Assembly (NCBI RefSeq): GCF_020740795.1
Contig: NC_067282.1
Coordinates: 140,230,858 to 140,294,857, forward strand
Direction of reading: 5' to 3'
DNA length: 64,000 bases
Origin: Apus apus
Taxonomy: Eukaryota; Chordata; Aves; Apodiformes; Apodidae
The notes beneath the pieces were generated by a model that did not search any database, was not told the DNA's origin, and worked only from the letters and a program-made list of their open reading frames with translations. The translations under genes were made by a program, and so were the position numbers. Position 1 is the stretch's first letter. Each line of letters begins with the position of its first letter. This document shows, piece by piece, positions 12,301 through 25,800 of the stretch.

Positions 12301-15300
12301 TTAACTATGAATATTTTAACAGGTCCGTTGTTCTAGCATGAAGTCAGAAGGCCTAATAACATTTTATTTCAAGTTTTTCAATAATTGGCAATATTTTAAG
12401 AGCACCTGGAGACAAAAGCTCATATGAGAATTACAGGCTTCCTTAGAAACTATGGCCTTACTGTTGCAGACAAAAAAAAAAAAAGGAAAATATAACCTAA
12501 ACATAGCCTTGTCACAAGTGAACAGAAAAAAATAACTATTTTTCCAAATCTCATTAAGTTAAGCCAAGTACATAATTTGGGAGGAGCCTGACTCATGATA
12601 CTGGAATGTTCAGTGTTCTCAATACTGGATAAGCTCACTGTCACCGACCCTTCCTGCATTTCACCCTGGGCAGCAGAACTGAGCTTAGATCTAGACTTGG
12701 ATTTTGAACCCCGAACTCCAGCAGTGATCTAATATAACCAGGTCTACCATGTAATTAAGCATCTTCCATGAACAATTAAATCTTTTCCAGTAGATTGCTT
12801 ACCTTGTAAAGATCATCTAAAAATAGTATAAAACATCCAATTATTTTATTTTAAAATTAAGCATGATTACTTTAAGCTCAAACAGCCAAAATAAGCCAGA
12901 ATGCCCATAATTACATTATAATATGAAAGGCAACCTAAGTATCCCTTTCCTGAGTTAATGATGCCAAATAATGACTTTCATTTCACATTATTAGTTGTAC
13001 AGCAATAGGAAAGGCAAGGTATTGGGGCACTAAACTTTACATGTCTTTACACAGCTTTGAAAATTCAGCCTTGGATCAGATGTCTGAAGACCTCCTTCAG
13101 AACTAACAGGTAGAAGAGAATCACATTAAGGCACATATTTCTTATCTAGGCAGGCAAATCTGTAAACTCTCATTTTAAACAAATTCATTTATTTTGAAAC
13201 GTATTTCAGATCTCATCCTTTGTTTTCCAGCTAGGCACAGCAAGTTGCAGCTGCTGCCAGACCTCTGTTCATGCAAATGGGAAGAGATTCCATTTCCCAT
13301 TTAGACAATGTCACAAAGATGACCCTCTTAATTAGCTTCAGGTTCTTTTCCAGAGGGTTTACTGGGGATCATAAGAGCAGTAAAGCCACTAGAAAAAAAA
13401 AAGTGTAAGGACAGCTTGATTCTTGAACCCATGACTTCAGATGAACTAGCTCAACCTTCCTATATTGCTCATTTTAAAAAGATCTAAACAAGGCCACAAA
13501 GACATACTTGAATTAACTGGATGCCAGGATGACTTGTGCAGCAACTCTGTGGCAGTCCACATCTCTGCTGACTCCAGGACCACTCGCACAAAAGGCAGGG
13601 TGTCCAGGGCACAGCTGGACAGTAACCCTCCAGGCTTCACAAATGCTTTGTGCCATCTTCAACTCCATCTGCTTTTTGGTGCAGGCAAAGTGCTTGTTCC
13701 TTAACAACGCCTTTCTTTGCCACAGTTCTACATTCAGTAGATTTTTCAGGCACTTAAAACTATTCCTCTTGTTGAAATCTTACAGGGCTGGTTAAAGACC
13801 TTCCAGTGCAACTCCCCTTGAAATGATTCAAGAACTTAAACCCAGACCTTTCCTTTTTTCCACCTAACACCCTTGCAACTATATGAAGATTCACGATAGC
13901 TTCTGCAAGTTAACAGCCTCACTCCCAGCAATCAATCTTCCTTCCACCATTCCTGTCTGGAAACCCTTTCTAACCATTGAATAGAGTCTCACCACTGGAT
14001 CCAAAACTGTATTTTCTGATTAGTAACCATTGGGTTCACACTGCAATAAAACTAGCCTGCAGTTCTGAAGTATGTGTACACACCTGGGAGCAGAATTAAG
14101 CCGTATGGAGTTGCCAGGAGATTGCAGCCATGAGACAGCAGAAGCTGCTGGTAAGAGAAAAAGAAAGTAAAGCTCCCATTTAGTTAGGTCATCTGTTTTA
14201 GAAGACTGAACAAAGGTAGAAAGGAGATGGCCAGGTCTCAAAGGCTTGTTTTGCTTGTAAACAAATCAAAAGGTAATATTGCCTTGACCAAAACAAAGTA
14301 CAGCCCTGCCTGCAGCTGCTATACCAGATCCAGATCCTAGGCTCAGCAGGACAGATCTCCTTTTAGGAGCTGAGCTGTAAACAAGCATCTCTCAGTTGGG
14401 CACATCCAGCACATTTCAAAGATTTGCCTCCCTCTCTGGATTTCCCGTAGGAAGTTCGTGACAACTCCTGTGCCAAGACTCACTTAAGGAGACCTGGCCA
14501 TAAAAGCAAGTCTTGCTGACTCTACATATCTCAAGTACCATTTACGTCTTCAAGGATCACTCAAACTAGCACAGATTTTGCAAGGATACTTCTTACTGAC
14601 AGCGTTTTGAAGCTTATTTTGCCGCTATCTACAAATATTGTTTATAAAGGCAATTGAAGTGCTGGATGCGATTTTTTTTTTTCCAACTCTGTAGACATTT
14701 AGTCAGATTAAGTCCTCAAAATTGCAGTCTTCACTCAGCAAAGGCTCCAACATCAAGAATTCCAGACGGAGCATCTGACAAACACCAGCAGTCTCAGACA
14801 ACATGAAATATCCACTGATATCTTTAGTAGCCAATAATTTGCTCGGTCCATCATTCACTGGTACAACACCATCTGTTCAATCTTCCTCTCCACTAGAACC
14901 CCAAGTGAAGTAGCAGGCAATAATCAGTGAATCGCTACAATTCAGGAAGAGCTCTTTGCAGCCTCTGGCAGAAGCATTGTTTTCTCTGGTCTCGTACATC
15001 TACTACTAAACCAATTTGCTTTCAGCATTACTGATTCTGACCAGACCTCTTAGCTCCATCACCCTCCTTGATAGAGACTCCAAGGTCAGTCTCTTGCAGC
15101 CAGCCACCCCACAGACACAATGCACATCCAAACAACAAACTTATCCCCGAGTTTCTTTCTGCCACAGTGTACCACATCTTCACAAAATCTTTAGTACTAA
15201 GACACCAGAAGTATTCAAGGCCCTTAAAGAGAGTTCATTTCCCCAGGGAAACACTTTCACAGGAAGATGTAAAGTTCTTTGTCTGGGCTATTTCTATGCT

Positions 15301-16148
15301 CAGCTCCCAGATTATTCTGGACTTTATTAGCAGAGTTTTTTTTAGTAGCAACAGCACATCACTTTTTAGGAGGAAAGTCATCTTCACTCTACTTAACTGA
15401 TTTTCTCTTGCTTTGTGGAAATTTCTTCCAGGCAGACACTGGGGAATCACATCTGACCATAGGGCAGCCTTCTTCATGAGAAGTCCTGATACTGACGGGT
15501 ATGTGCTTGACACCAAACCTTCAACAGCTACTCCATGCCTAAGAAACCCAGCCCCCAGACCCCACCCCCAGCATGCACACACAGCACCACACACATGCAG
15601 GAGGTTTACTACCTCCAGGAAGGGTAGAGATGACAGTACAGGCATGTTCCCAACCCATGTACCTTGAATTAACTCTGCCCACATTAAACTCTCCCAAATG
15701 GAATTTTCTTAACATTTCATCCTGTTTTGAGCCAAGGCAGACCTTCCTTTTCCCTTTCCTTCTCTCACTAGCTCCTTTGACTTGCTTCTTCACTATTTTT
15801 TTCCTTTATATTTGATAATTCTGCATTGGCCCAGTATCAGTAATGTCATACTCCTTCCCAAATGTAAAGATAAAAAATTATATTAATTTCATATTAAATA
15901 ACCCTAACCCTTTTCTCACTAAAAGCATAGATGCCCTTTTATCACAGTTGCCCGTGGAAACAGGCTGCCTAACTTCTGCCCATCCATTCTTCCTTTCATC
16001 CTTTCCCTGCAGGGAAACTTAAACTTCAAATAGCCAAATTCTAATCCATTTGAAAGAATTGCTCAAAAGCTATGAAGTCCTCCCAGGTTTTGTGAAGATA
16101 AATAAAAAATTCATAAAGACAGGGATGCAAAGGGTGTTTTGAAGGATA
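8605..16148. other. Long non-coding stretch
   Basis: Frames are scattered and short, with the longest about 149 codons (minus, 15235-15684) and unrecognised. The stretch contains the 46-A tract. AT-rich segments with homeodomain-like TAAT cores occur around 11230-11340 and 12840-13000. No splice-bounded exon with recognisable protein was found. Confidence 0.6.
9338..9383 (+). repeat. Poly(A) tract, 46 A
   Basis: An uninterrupted run of 46 A follows GTCTGGG and precedes GAGAGATGCTTC. It is the longest homopolymer in the window. No recognisable gene, LINE or SINE sequence lies directly upstream, so it is either an expanded simple repeat or the tail of an unidentified retrocopy. Confidence 0.95.
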
Positions 16149-16506
16149 TGAAACTGTTAGAGCGAGACCAGGGAAGGGCCACAAAGATCTCCTATGAGGA
16201 CAGGCTGAGAGAGCTGGGGTTGTTCAGCCTGGAGAAAAGAAGGCTGGGGGGGGGGGGGGGAGTTGGGGGGCCTTCCAGTACCTGAAGGGAGCCTAAAGGA
16301 AAGCTGAGGAGGGACTTTTTAGCAATAGGATAAGGAGCAATGGCTGGAACAGGTTGCCCAGAGAAGTTGCAGATGTCCCTCACTGGAAGCGTTCAGGTTG
16401 GATGGGGCATGAGCAGTCTAGTCTAGTGGGAGGTGTCCCTGCCCACACAGAGAGGTTGAAACTGGATCATCTTTAAGGCCCTTTCCAACCCAAACATTCT
16501 ATGATC
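16149..16506 (+). mobile_element. CR1 LINE 3' end, 5'-truncated, with internal G tract
   Basis: Sense-strand CR1 sequence is visible: CTGTTAGAGCGAGACCAGG, then GACAGGCTGAGAGAGCTGGG, then CAGCCTGGAGAAAAGAAGG, ending AACCCAAACATTCTATGATC. The region usually reading GGCTCCGGGGAGACC is replaced by a run of 15 G followed by a second G-rich patch. Several internal stretches are missing relative to the longer copy at 32.9 kb, so this copy is both truncated and internally deleted. Confidence 0.9.
16246..16260 (+). repeat. Poly(G) tract, 15 G, followed by a further G6 run
   Basis: An uninterrupted run of 15 G lies inside a CR1 copy, with AGTTGGGGGG directly after. It fits a G-quadruplex-capable sequence. 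It may also be length-variable or a sequencing/assembly weak point. Confidence 0.9.
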
Positions 16507-17919
16507 TTACCTTGACAAAGCACAGAGGAGTCAAGCCAAGTACTACAGCACAACATTTCCCAGGTGCAGGCAAGCCAGGAATCAAGGGCCATCAGCACAC
16601 AGGACAGGCAGTCCTACAGGGTGCTGGTAGCAGAGTCCATCAGCAGCTCCAGGCACAGAAAGCAGCAAAGTCCAAGCTCTATCTACAGAGTCCTCTCAGG
16701 AGCAGCAATGAGGGAATCAGGCAGAGTACCAGAGACATAAAAGGCACACTAGAGACCCCCATCCAGGAGAGAGGTAACAACAGGTCTGCTGTCTATTCAG
16801 GAGGCAGAGCCAAATGCAAGGTTTAATATCTGCGCTCCTACAACACAGGACAACTGCTCTGGTGCTGAGCTTGAATGGGGCTCCTGGGCCCATGGGTATG
16901 AACACAGGCCTCAGGTGAAACTCAGCAGGATCATTACAACCTATTAGGACTCTCAGAACGAGCACCTGCTATAACCTTTTCTGAAACATAATCAGTGTAA
17001 TATGGTGAGAAAAGTGTGAGCATTCAATATAATGTTATTCAATTGGAAGCAAATTCACTTATTATAAACAATGAAGGTATATATTTAGGATTTTCACTTT
17101 AAAGAATAAAGAGGTGCTCACTTCCACATTTTAGCCACATTATTCTTGCTCAGAACACCACAATGAGTGTGAGATATCCTGCTTTTTATGGCACTGGTGT
17201 ACTCATTCATCATCAAAGCAAGCACATCAGAATAGGTCCTAAACACTGAAAATTAAGTTATACACAGATCCCATCACTGCCAGTTTCTATAGTAAGTCAT
17301 CAAGGATTTCAAAGTGAGACCACAAAGACAGTCTGGCCATTTGGTGCAAATTCTGAAGGAAAGCTGTAAGGTGAATCACCCTTAAACTGAACCCATCCTG
17401 TCTTGTGTATTCACATGGCCTCCACAGGGCTGGATTCTGGGTTTCATGAATGGTCAGACAGAAAGAGAGAATCACATCTCTTAGGGGAACCATCCTGTTA
17501 AGAAATTACCAGTCAGTGGAAGCTCACCAGAATGACTGTGACCCACTAAGGTGATCCTCCAGACACAGAGCCCCCAGCTCTGTACCTGAGGGTCAGACTC
17601 CTATCTGATTTCACTCCTGAAGTCACCAACTTGAATAAAAGTTGACAAGTAGCAGACAACTCACCTTCACATCACACTGCACTGCCACCATGAACCAGGT
17701 GTCTTTCCGGGTAGCTAGTTAAGCATTTGGAGAAAGAGCAGATTGACTTGGGGATAGCAGACATGCTCGCAGGAGAAGAGAACATGTCACTCTTGGAAAA
17801 TATTTCTAACAGCTTTCGTCCTTAGACCTCTATGTCCCATTTCCAACAGCATCTACCCTGACATTGTGCGACTGGTTGTAGTTTTGCAAATATTTTGGAC
17901 AACCAGTACTGTAATATTC
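16507..17919. other. Non-coding stretch between CR1 and the solo LTR
   Basis: A 104-codon plus frame at 16512-16826 directly follows the CR1 end. It is Gln/Lys/Ser-rich, unrecognised and most likely chance. Nothing else stands out. Confidence 0.6.
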
Positions 17920-18494
17920 TGGCATGGTTTAACCCCAGCCAGCAACTAAGCACCACCCAGCCACTTGCTCACTCCCAGTGGGATGAGGGAGAGAACTGGA
18001 AGGGTAAAAGTGAGAAAACTCATGGGTTGGAATAAAGACAATTTAATAGTCAAAGCCAAACCCACACAAGCAAGCAGAGCAAAACAAGGAATGAATTCAC
18101 TACCTCCCACCAGCAGGCAGGTGTTCAGCAATCTCCAGGAAAGCAAGTCTCCATCATGCTTAATAGTTACAAATACCATCAAACACCATCATTCCAAATG
18201 TGTCTCCCCCATTTCTTCCTTTTTTATTCCTCAGCTTTATATGCTGACTATGACATTATATGGTATGGAATATCCCTTTGGTCAGCTGGGGCTGTCCCAG
18301 CTGTGTCCCAACCCAGTTCATCACTGATGGGGTGGAGTAAGAAGAAAAGGCCTTGGCTCGGTGTAACCACTGCTCAGCAACAACTAAAGTATCACTGTAT
18401 TATCAACACTGTTTTCTATGCACAAATGCAAAACATAGCTCCATACCTACTACTATGAAGAAAAATTAACAGTACTCCAGCCAAAACCAACACA
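17920..18494 (-). mobile_element. Solo LTR of an avian endogenous retrovirus
   Basis: The plus strand runs TGGCATGGTTTAACCCCAGC to CCAGCCAAAACCAACACA, the reverse complement of a common neoavian LTR that starts TGTG(T/C)TGGTTTTGGCTGG. It has TG...CA termini and is about 575 bases long. In minus sense it keeps a TATA-like ATATAAA at 18242-18236 and an ATTAAA poly(A) signal at 18047-18042, in the expected order. No internal retroviral sequence flanks it, so it is a solo LTR. The 5 bases on either side (TATTC and GATAC) do not match, so the target duplication has decayed or an end is misplaced. The family name cannot be given without a repeat database. Confidence 0.85.
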
Positions 18495-21400
18495 GATACC
18501 AAATAATCACGACCATCAGATTGCTAGTGGCAGCTGGCTTGATGCTGCTTCCTGGCACAGAGCACACTTTCTGGTTCTACTCCTGCACTTAGCAATGACA
18601 CAAGAGGTGAGCACAGCCCATTCCAACACACAGTGTTGTGGAAAAGCTCTGTCATTTGCACCAAACCCAAACTACAGCATCCATCAGATGTCTGAAGGCT
18701 TTCATGGGATTAGCACTACTGCTGGGGGGTGACTTCTCCTGGTGCACAGACCACTGGAGCAGCGAAAAAGTGGGTCCCCAAGGGGAGGCAGCACTTGGGC
18801 AGTCAGTGATGATGTTAGAGCTGAGAACAGCACATTTCCTTGTGTCTCTCTCCTCCTCCATACTGGGTAGAAAGTTGGTTTTGGCAGCAAGTCCTGTCTT
18901 AGTGCCATCTGCAAACACAGATGCAACATCACATCCTCTCACACGCACAGAGGGAAAATATGGAGTTGTTTTCATTAGTAACAGGGAATCTCTATTAGAG
19001 AAAAATTAGGCCATTTAGAGAGATTTTTCACTGTCTTTTCAAACAGAGCTGAGGATGGGGGATACCACAAGAGGAGGACAACACAATGAGGGGCTGGACC
19101 TAAGGCAGAGGGAGAGTCATATAGGGCCAGTGAAAGTAGGAAATAAAGATTTCCCAACCAAATGATCAGGATTTTTCATTTTAACTGAGTTCTCAGTCTT
19201 CAGTTTTAATTGTGCTTTTGCTTGGTGCAAAGCAGTTTTAAAAATCAGTTTAGAGGGAGAAAATGAAGAGGCACAGTTATATGACACTTGGGACATTTAG
19301 AGCTAAAATGCTGACTGTTATCTTGGACAGTTCACAAATAGTACTTACGCAAGCTGGGAACTGCTTCACCACTGCCAGTACTCCTTTAACTCCTGACCTT
19401 TTCCTGGACGTCAGATGGGAATGATTTTTAGTCTATCCAGTCTGGACTGAATTTGATCCCAAGCACCAGGACAAGAAAAGAAAAAAGTTTATTCTTTAAA
19501 AGCTTTACATACTAGATGCTTAAAATTCAACGCTTGCCCCTTAGAGCTATATTCCTAGCACAGAGCTGGTAAGAAGCAACATGTTTTTTGCTTTAATCCT
19601 TTCCAAAGACACATTCCATAAATCGTTAGCATCCTTGCCAACCGCTCAGTCTCTTAGTGAGCCCACATACCAGCTTTAAAGTAAGCTCTTCTAAAACCAG
19701 TGCAACAGTCCTGTGGGTTAAGTTTATATTATTTCCAGATTCATATAGCTGCAGGCTCCTTTTTAAAGTTGCAAATGATAAGTCATCTCTTTGTTGCCAG
19801 TACTTTTTTTTTTTTTAAGAAAAAAAAGTTGTTTAAACATTGTTCACTGATGCACTTAGTGAAAAACAGACTGTACTGGCTGTAACATAGCTGTATATGC
19901 TGCAGCAACAGGAATGCAGTGTGTATTTTGCAGCAGGAGGGGTGAAGAATCCCTGCTTGGACAATTCAGTCTATTAATAACTCCAGTATAGATACCAGTG
20001 CTCAAAACAAATTCAAGCAACAAGAGCAACATACTGCATTGACACAGCAACTTTCATCTCAAAAGATACCAGCTGAATACTCTCAACAGCATAACCACAA
20101 GCTGTCCAAAGAACCCATCCTAAAAGAATACAAGCACATAAGGGACTCCCCTATAGTCTCATGCCAGCTACCCACCAGGGAAAAGCAAGCATAACACAGT
20201 CACTCCTCCTTCTGGCATACTGGGGTTGGGTGAAGTTCTGTTTGCTCACTGATGGCTTCATCCCTTCCTGCTCTGGCCAGCACAGAAAGCAGGGAACTAG
20301 GCAGCAAATGCTTTCAGTATATTGGAGTCCTCACTTTTTCTCTATTTCCTGAGAGATTGTAGAAGTTTAATGTAAAAATGACACCACCCCAAAATCACAT
20401 TGCCAAACCATAAATGCACTAAATGCTCCTTTTCACCTTTTACTCCATTTCTTACTTTTGTCTTCCACTGTACTCACCATCAGCCCTGCCATGGCTCACC
20501 AAAATTCAAGCTGGAGTTGAGAAAACATTTCCTTCTCTCCATAAGAGCAGTTAATGTCCTCCTCCATCTTCCCCTGGTTTGAGGACCAAATACTTTCTCT
20601 AGCTTCTCTCAGAAGTTTGTTACCAGAATCAGAAATAAAGAGGAGTAAATGCAGAAAACTCCAGGGAGTGATGCTACTCTGTATCGTCAGACCTTACTCC
20701 ATGGGACCTCTTCCACTCTCACTTCCACTGAACCTGCTTCTTGGTTGTCAGTGAGAGCTCTTAGTTTAACTAAAGCAAAATCTACTTTCAGGATCCAAAC
20801 TGCCTATATATGTGTACAGCCATGCAGTGGTGCCCAGCAAAGAGACTGGATTTGCTGATAAATTATACCTCCTGCAGTTTCATCAGCCTCCAATTTAACT
20901 GTGACAAACAACAGGGAGTTGGTACTGGAAGCTCCAGTCAGCACTGGAGTGAGGCTTGCCAGCTTTTGTCAGTATACTGCATTTATCAGCATACTGTGCT
21001 TGACCCTTCTTATGGATCAGCTGGGAAACGAAAGCTCCCATGCCTGCCTTTGAACTCACACTCTGGTCCTGCAAACATTTATATAAACAAGTTAATCCCA
21101 CATACTTGACCGGTCTCCTAATTGAATATTTGCAAGACTTCAACCTTAGAGTAAACTGATGTTGCAGGAGACCAGGCAGCAACTTCCATGCATTAAAAGA
21201 AAAGGCTGGCATTAGAATACCAAAAGCCTATCCTTTTCATGCCTAAATTCACTCTGAATTTAGCTTTTGTACCTCAAAACAACAAACAAGAGAAGGAAAG
21301 TCAGGATGAATAATCAGTGAGGCTGAGGCATGAAAGCAGTTAACTAACAAGCATGCAAAGTTCCCTTTCATGCACTCTCTTGTACTGCCATGGTCAGCCT

Positions 21401-22293
21401 GATTGCTCTGGGGCCACAAAAAATCAGGTAGAGTACATCTGTTTCAGAAATTTGTATCTCTAAGCAAGAAAAGTCAGAGGATTTCTTTCATAAAGTGTGA
21501 TTCAGCCGCTTACGCTCTTCAGCAGAAAGAAGAAAGTAGAAAGCTGGGCTTCCAAGCACAATAAATGCAAATATTTCTTGGCCTTGGGCATACATAGGAG
21601 CTACTGAAGAGAACTACATTAGCATAGCATAAAGGTAACATGCTGCCTGGAAGACTATGGTACAGCAGTAAAGTTGTGTAATTACTTTGCAGGCAAAATT
21701 GAGGGAAGAAGCCTGCAAGACTAAGCTTCCTCCTGCATCAAGCCAAGGGCTGGAACACTTTTGGGATAAGCCTTGGGATGGAACAAAACTATTCCCCTCT
21801 CATTTCCCTTAAATGGTGTGTCTGACTCACTGTATTTGGGGGACATGCCTTGGTTACTCACTGGCTGTTTATCTGAATTCTAATTGCATGATTAAAGTAG
21901 CTGGTTTATAATTCCCAGATCTCAAGGACCCAGATCCTGGTATCTCTCACACTGATTTAAATCCTGAGAGCAGCCCTATTTACATGAGAAGTTACTGAGC
22001 ATGATGCAGATCCAGCTCCCGTTGTGAGCTGCAGGGCAGAGGATATCCACCCTCAGCCTTTTCCAGCACAACTGCTCTGCTTGGGATGGCATTGGTTTTC
22101 CAAAGGGACCTTGTGGGTCACTGAGAGAGCAAAAGGATGGTCCTGTGGCTAATCTGCTGAAGGAAAACAGGCTCAGATCCTTGTAAAGCTATAACTTAAG
22201 GCTGTAGGATGGTGCAGAAAATTCCCTTGGACTTTGTCTCTACTCCAGTTCTCTAAGTGAACAGAGCTAGAGATAAGAGATAAACAAAGATAA
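18495..22293. other. Non-coding stretch
   Basis: The longest frames (123 codons plus at 18638, overlapped by a 107-codon minus frame) show no domain or splice pattern. A T12/A7 stretch lies around 19805-19830. No repeat family was recognised. Confidence 0.6.
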
Positions 22294-22882
22294 ATATTAG
22301 GGGTTAGAAGTGACCTCTGGAGATCATCGAGTTCAATCCCCCTGCCAGAGCAGGACCAAATCTAGGGCAGGTCACTCAGAAAGGCATCCAGACAGGTCTT
22401 GAAAAACTCCAGAGAAGAAGACTTCACAACCTCTCTGGGGAGCCTGTTCCACTGCTCTGTAACCCTCACAGTAAAGTTTTTCCTCATCTTGAGGTGGAAC
22501 TTCCTGTGTTCTAGCTTGAATCCATTGCCCCTTGTCCTACCACAGGGCACAAGTGAAAAGAGGTTGTCCCTTCTTGACACCCAGCCTTCATATATTTATA
22601 CACATTAATTAAATCCTCTCTCAGTCTTCTTCTCTCTAGACCAAAAAGCCCCGAGTCTCTCAGCTTTTCCTAGTAAGGCAGGTGTTCCAGTTTCCAGTTC
22701 CTTAATCATTCTCGTAGCCCTTCATTGGACTCTCTCAAGTAAATCCTTGTCCCTCTTGAACTGGGGAGCCCAGAACTGGATGCAATACTCTAGGTGAGGT
22801 CTCACTAGGGCAAAGGAGAGGGGGAGAAAAATCTCCCTTGATCTGCTGGACACACTCTTCTTAATGCAACCAAGAAATTATT
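22294..22882 (-). mobile_element. CR1 LINE 3' part, longest minus-sense copy
   Basis: The plus strand reads TTAGAAGTGACCTCTGGAG, then the antisense of the CR1 ORF2 C-terminus and upstream as far as CACACTCTTCTTAATGCAACC. A minus-strand open frame at 22362-22580 still encodes the typical C-terminal CR1 pattern: RDNLFSLVPCGRTRGNGFKL followed by [17 protein letters not shown]. The terminal repeat tail is lost. The element is non-autonomous because the endonuclease and reverse transcriptase parts are missing. Confidence 0.92.
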
Positions 22883-25800
22883 TCCCTGTCTTGCCATTGT
22901 AGGTGGTGGTTTCACCCCTTGGCACCAGCTTCTCAGCATGGTGCATAGCACTGCTAGGTCAGGCTTTCAAAGAGTATTTTGGCTGCAAGTACTATCCAAG
23001 TGACACTGTTTAAGACCTTAACCTGCCTTCATAAAGCATATAAAATAAATCTGGATGGGAGGGATAACCAAGATGGTTCAGGATTGGGCCCAGTATTTTT
23101 TGCCTCAAGTTCTGCTGGCAACAGTGACTAAATTTGGTGCCAGACATTTTCTCCTAATACCTTCCTAGCTGTGGGGATTCTGACTTGCTGTTCAGGCACC
23201 AGGAAGGCAAATTTTGGGGCAGAAGGTCTGGAAAGAGCGTGTTCCCTGGAATACAGCCTTGGTGCTGCACTCTGTAATTGTAGGGGCCAAAAGGACCCAT
23301 GAGTGCACGTGTTGGGAGTGAAAGGACACTAATTTGTTGACAATTAACATAGCTGATATCTGAGGGATGTGTCATAACATTCCAAGGAGCAAAATTACAA
23401 TAATGGAATGTGTTTTCACTTTAGATTGTGTCTTTTTGGCTAATAGATGCAGAGAAAAACAAAGGATGGGTCTTTATGAGAGAGAAGGATGTGAAGCTTA
23501 CTATTTTGAGCCCTGCAGCCATCCCTTAGAGAAGGGGCATATAGTGGGACTCACCCATATTCACTAGTGGTTAAATCACAAATATCCATACTTGTGGAGA
23601 AAAGATAAAAGCTCATAACTTAACTCAAGCAAGTCCCACTGCTGGCACAAATTTTCAGCGACATCCATGGGGTTTGGATTAGGCCCCTAATGAGCTGCAT
23701 TTATCCCTTCAACTCTGTAGCAGATGGAGGTGCCAAAAGTGGATTTGGGGAATATAAAATGAGAGAGAAATTCCCACAGCAGCGCTGAGCTCTTTAGCTG
23801 GTACTCATAGAGAGTGTCTCTCTTTGCCAGCTCCATAAAGCAGGACTGCTACAGGGGGACTCATGACTCTCTGCTTTATCCATCCCACACCACATCAGAC
23901 TATGCGCCGGGTCCTCCTTACTCAGATCTCAGCTTCTCCCTAGTGACATGACCTAAAATAAGACTGCCAAGGCTAGTAGACATCTTAAAGTGACAGAACA
24001 CAACATGAACACCCAGCATGCTCTCTATCCAACTGGATTCTTTGAATATGTTCTAGATGGTGGGTTTGACTTACTTAAGGGCAGAAGAAAATAGCCATGT
24101 CTTTGTTCAAGTATTGTTCTTCCTTCTGAGCACAATGGGTTGTGTTTTTTTTTCCCTAGAGTGCAACAGGTTTTTGACACAATGGATAGAAATACTAACT
24201 TACAGCTTTAAAATGGCAACACATCACACTCTGGGGACTAGCATTTACTTTTGAACTTGAGTAGTATAGACATTAAAAAGATTTTTATCTCTTGACTTTG
24301 TCATGTGCATGCAAATTAAGTGTGTTTATCCTGTCCTGTAAGACCTCATTAGGAAACATATCTGACATTCTTATAAAAGACAATTTTCATTTCTTGTGCA
24401 TGGAAGATAAGTAAGCTTTAGATTATCTTTCACCTATGCATAAAGCTGGAGCTGAATGACAAAAACCCATAGTGTTGGTTGAGCAGTATCCAATATTACC
24501 CACACTGATGCAATACCTTGGATTCCTGCTCCATCAGCTGGAGCCCTGAGCACTGTGCATGGTGCAGAAACAGTTTTGCCACATAGTACACAATTTAGGC
24601 CTGTCAACATCAAGGAAGTCAGATACCAGCATGCAGAATCTGCCTGTTCACCCACAGCAAGAGAATATATCCATGCTGGGATCCTCATGACTGTGCAGCA
24701 GTCACTTTTCAAACCTAAGTACACTGGGCTATGGTAGGTGCACAAATTGATCTGGTGTTATACAGCAGCCAGCTGTCTAGAACCGACGGGGTCACTGAAT
24801 TGCCAAGAAAAACAATATGCTATTTCCAGAAAGTAACTGGGTTGGCAAGTCTACAACCTGCAGCAAAAGGAGCCAGAGTCCAACCAATCTTTTTAATATA
24901 GCTGCTGATCAACATCATGTCCTGGCTATGGAGGATGAATGCAATTGCCCATAATCTTTTTAATGAAGTTAAGTAACTACAGTACACACTCTACCAAGTT
25001 TCTAATAGCAGAAGTTGCTGTCACAGAGAAGCATAGGGCAGGAGGCATTTTGAGAGTGCAGTTTCACATAGCTACACAAGACTACTTTCAGAAAGCAGTG
25101 AGAAATTCAGACTGCATACCATTGAGTCAACTGACTTTAAGTAACCAGTTACCACCCTGCCAACTGCAGCTAAAAACCAAACATACACACACAAAAAGGA
25201 ACCCCTAAAACGTTCACCTGAGGATGCATTACACCAAAGCTGGCAAAGTGACAAACTGGTATTCATCATACTATAAGCAGAAAAGTTGAGTAATTCTGGG
25301 AGAAAACATGAAGCCTCATGGACTAAGTTTCTCCATTTCAAGGCCCCTTTCAATCACCCAAATTTCGTACAGCAGCTGTAGTGTTCAAGTGGATGTGTTA
25401 CCTCTAAAGCATCCTGGTGCCCCCACTTGGTACAGAGACCTGTCTAGGGCACTCCTTTAGGCAACACACGTATGGGCAGCTGCTGCTAATGCATGTAATT
25501 CCTGTGGAATTAGGCTGCTGGCAGATAAATGCAGTGCATGAGGACCTGCATTGCTTCTTGCATACTCATTGGGTGCTTGTCTCTCCCAAAACTCCCCTTA
25601 CCTGCAACATAATTTACCGATGGGCAGTTACATAATCTGGCTTCCATGACTACACACAACCCCAAATGTTTCTTTTCCACCAAACCTGCAGTTGCAGCAA
25701 CAAACTGGACCAGAGTCCCCACCACACGCTGCCCATTGCACTCGGCAAGGCCAGGGCGGAGCAGCCCACGCACACCGGTGAATTTTACACACGGGCTCAC

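Noticed and set aside
15901..15912. CCCTAACCC, telomere-like
   Set aside because: Only about one and a half hexamer copies, which is far too short to indicate an interstitial telomeric repeat.
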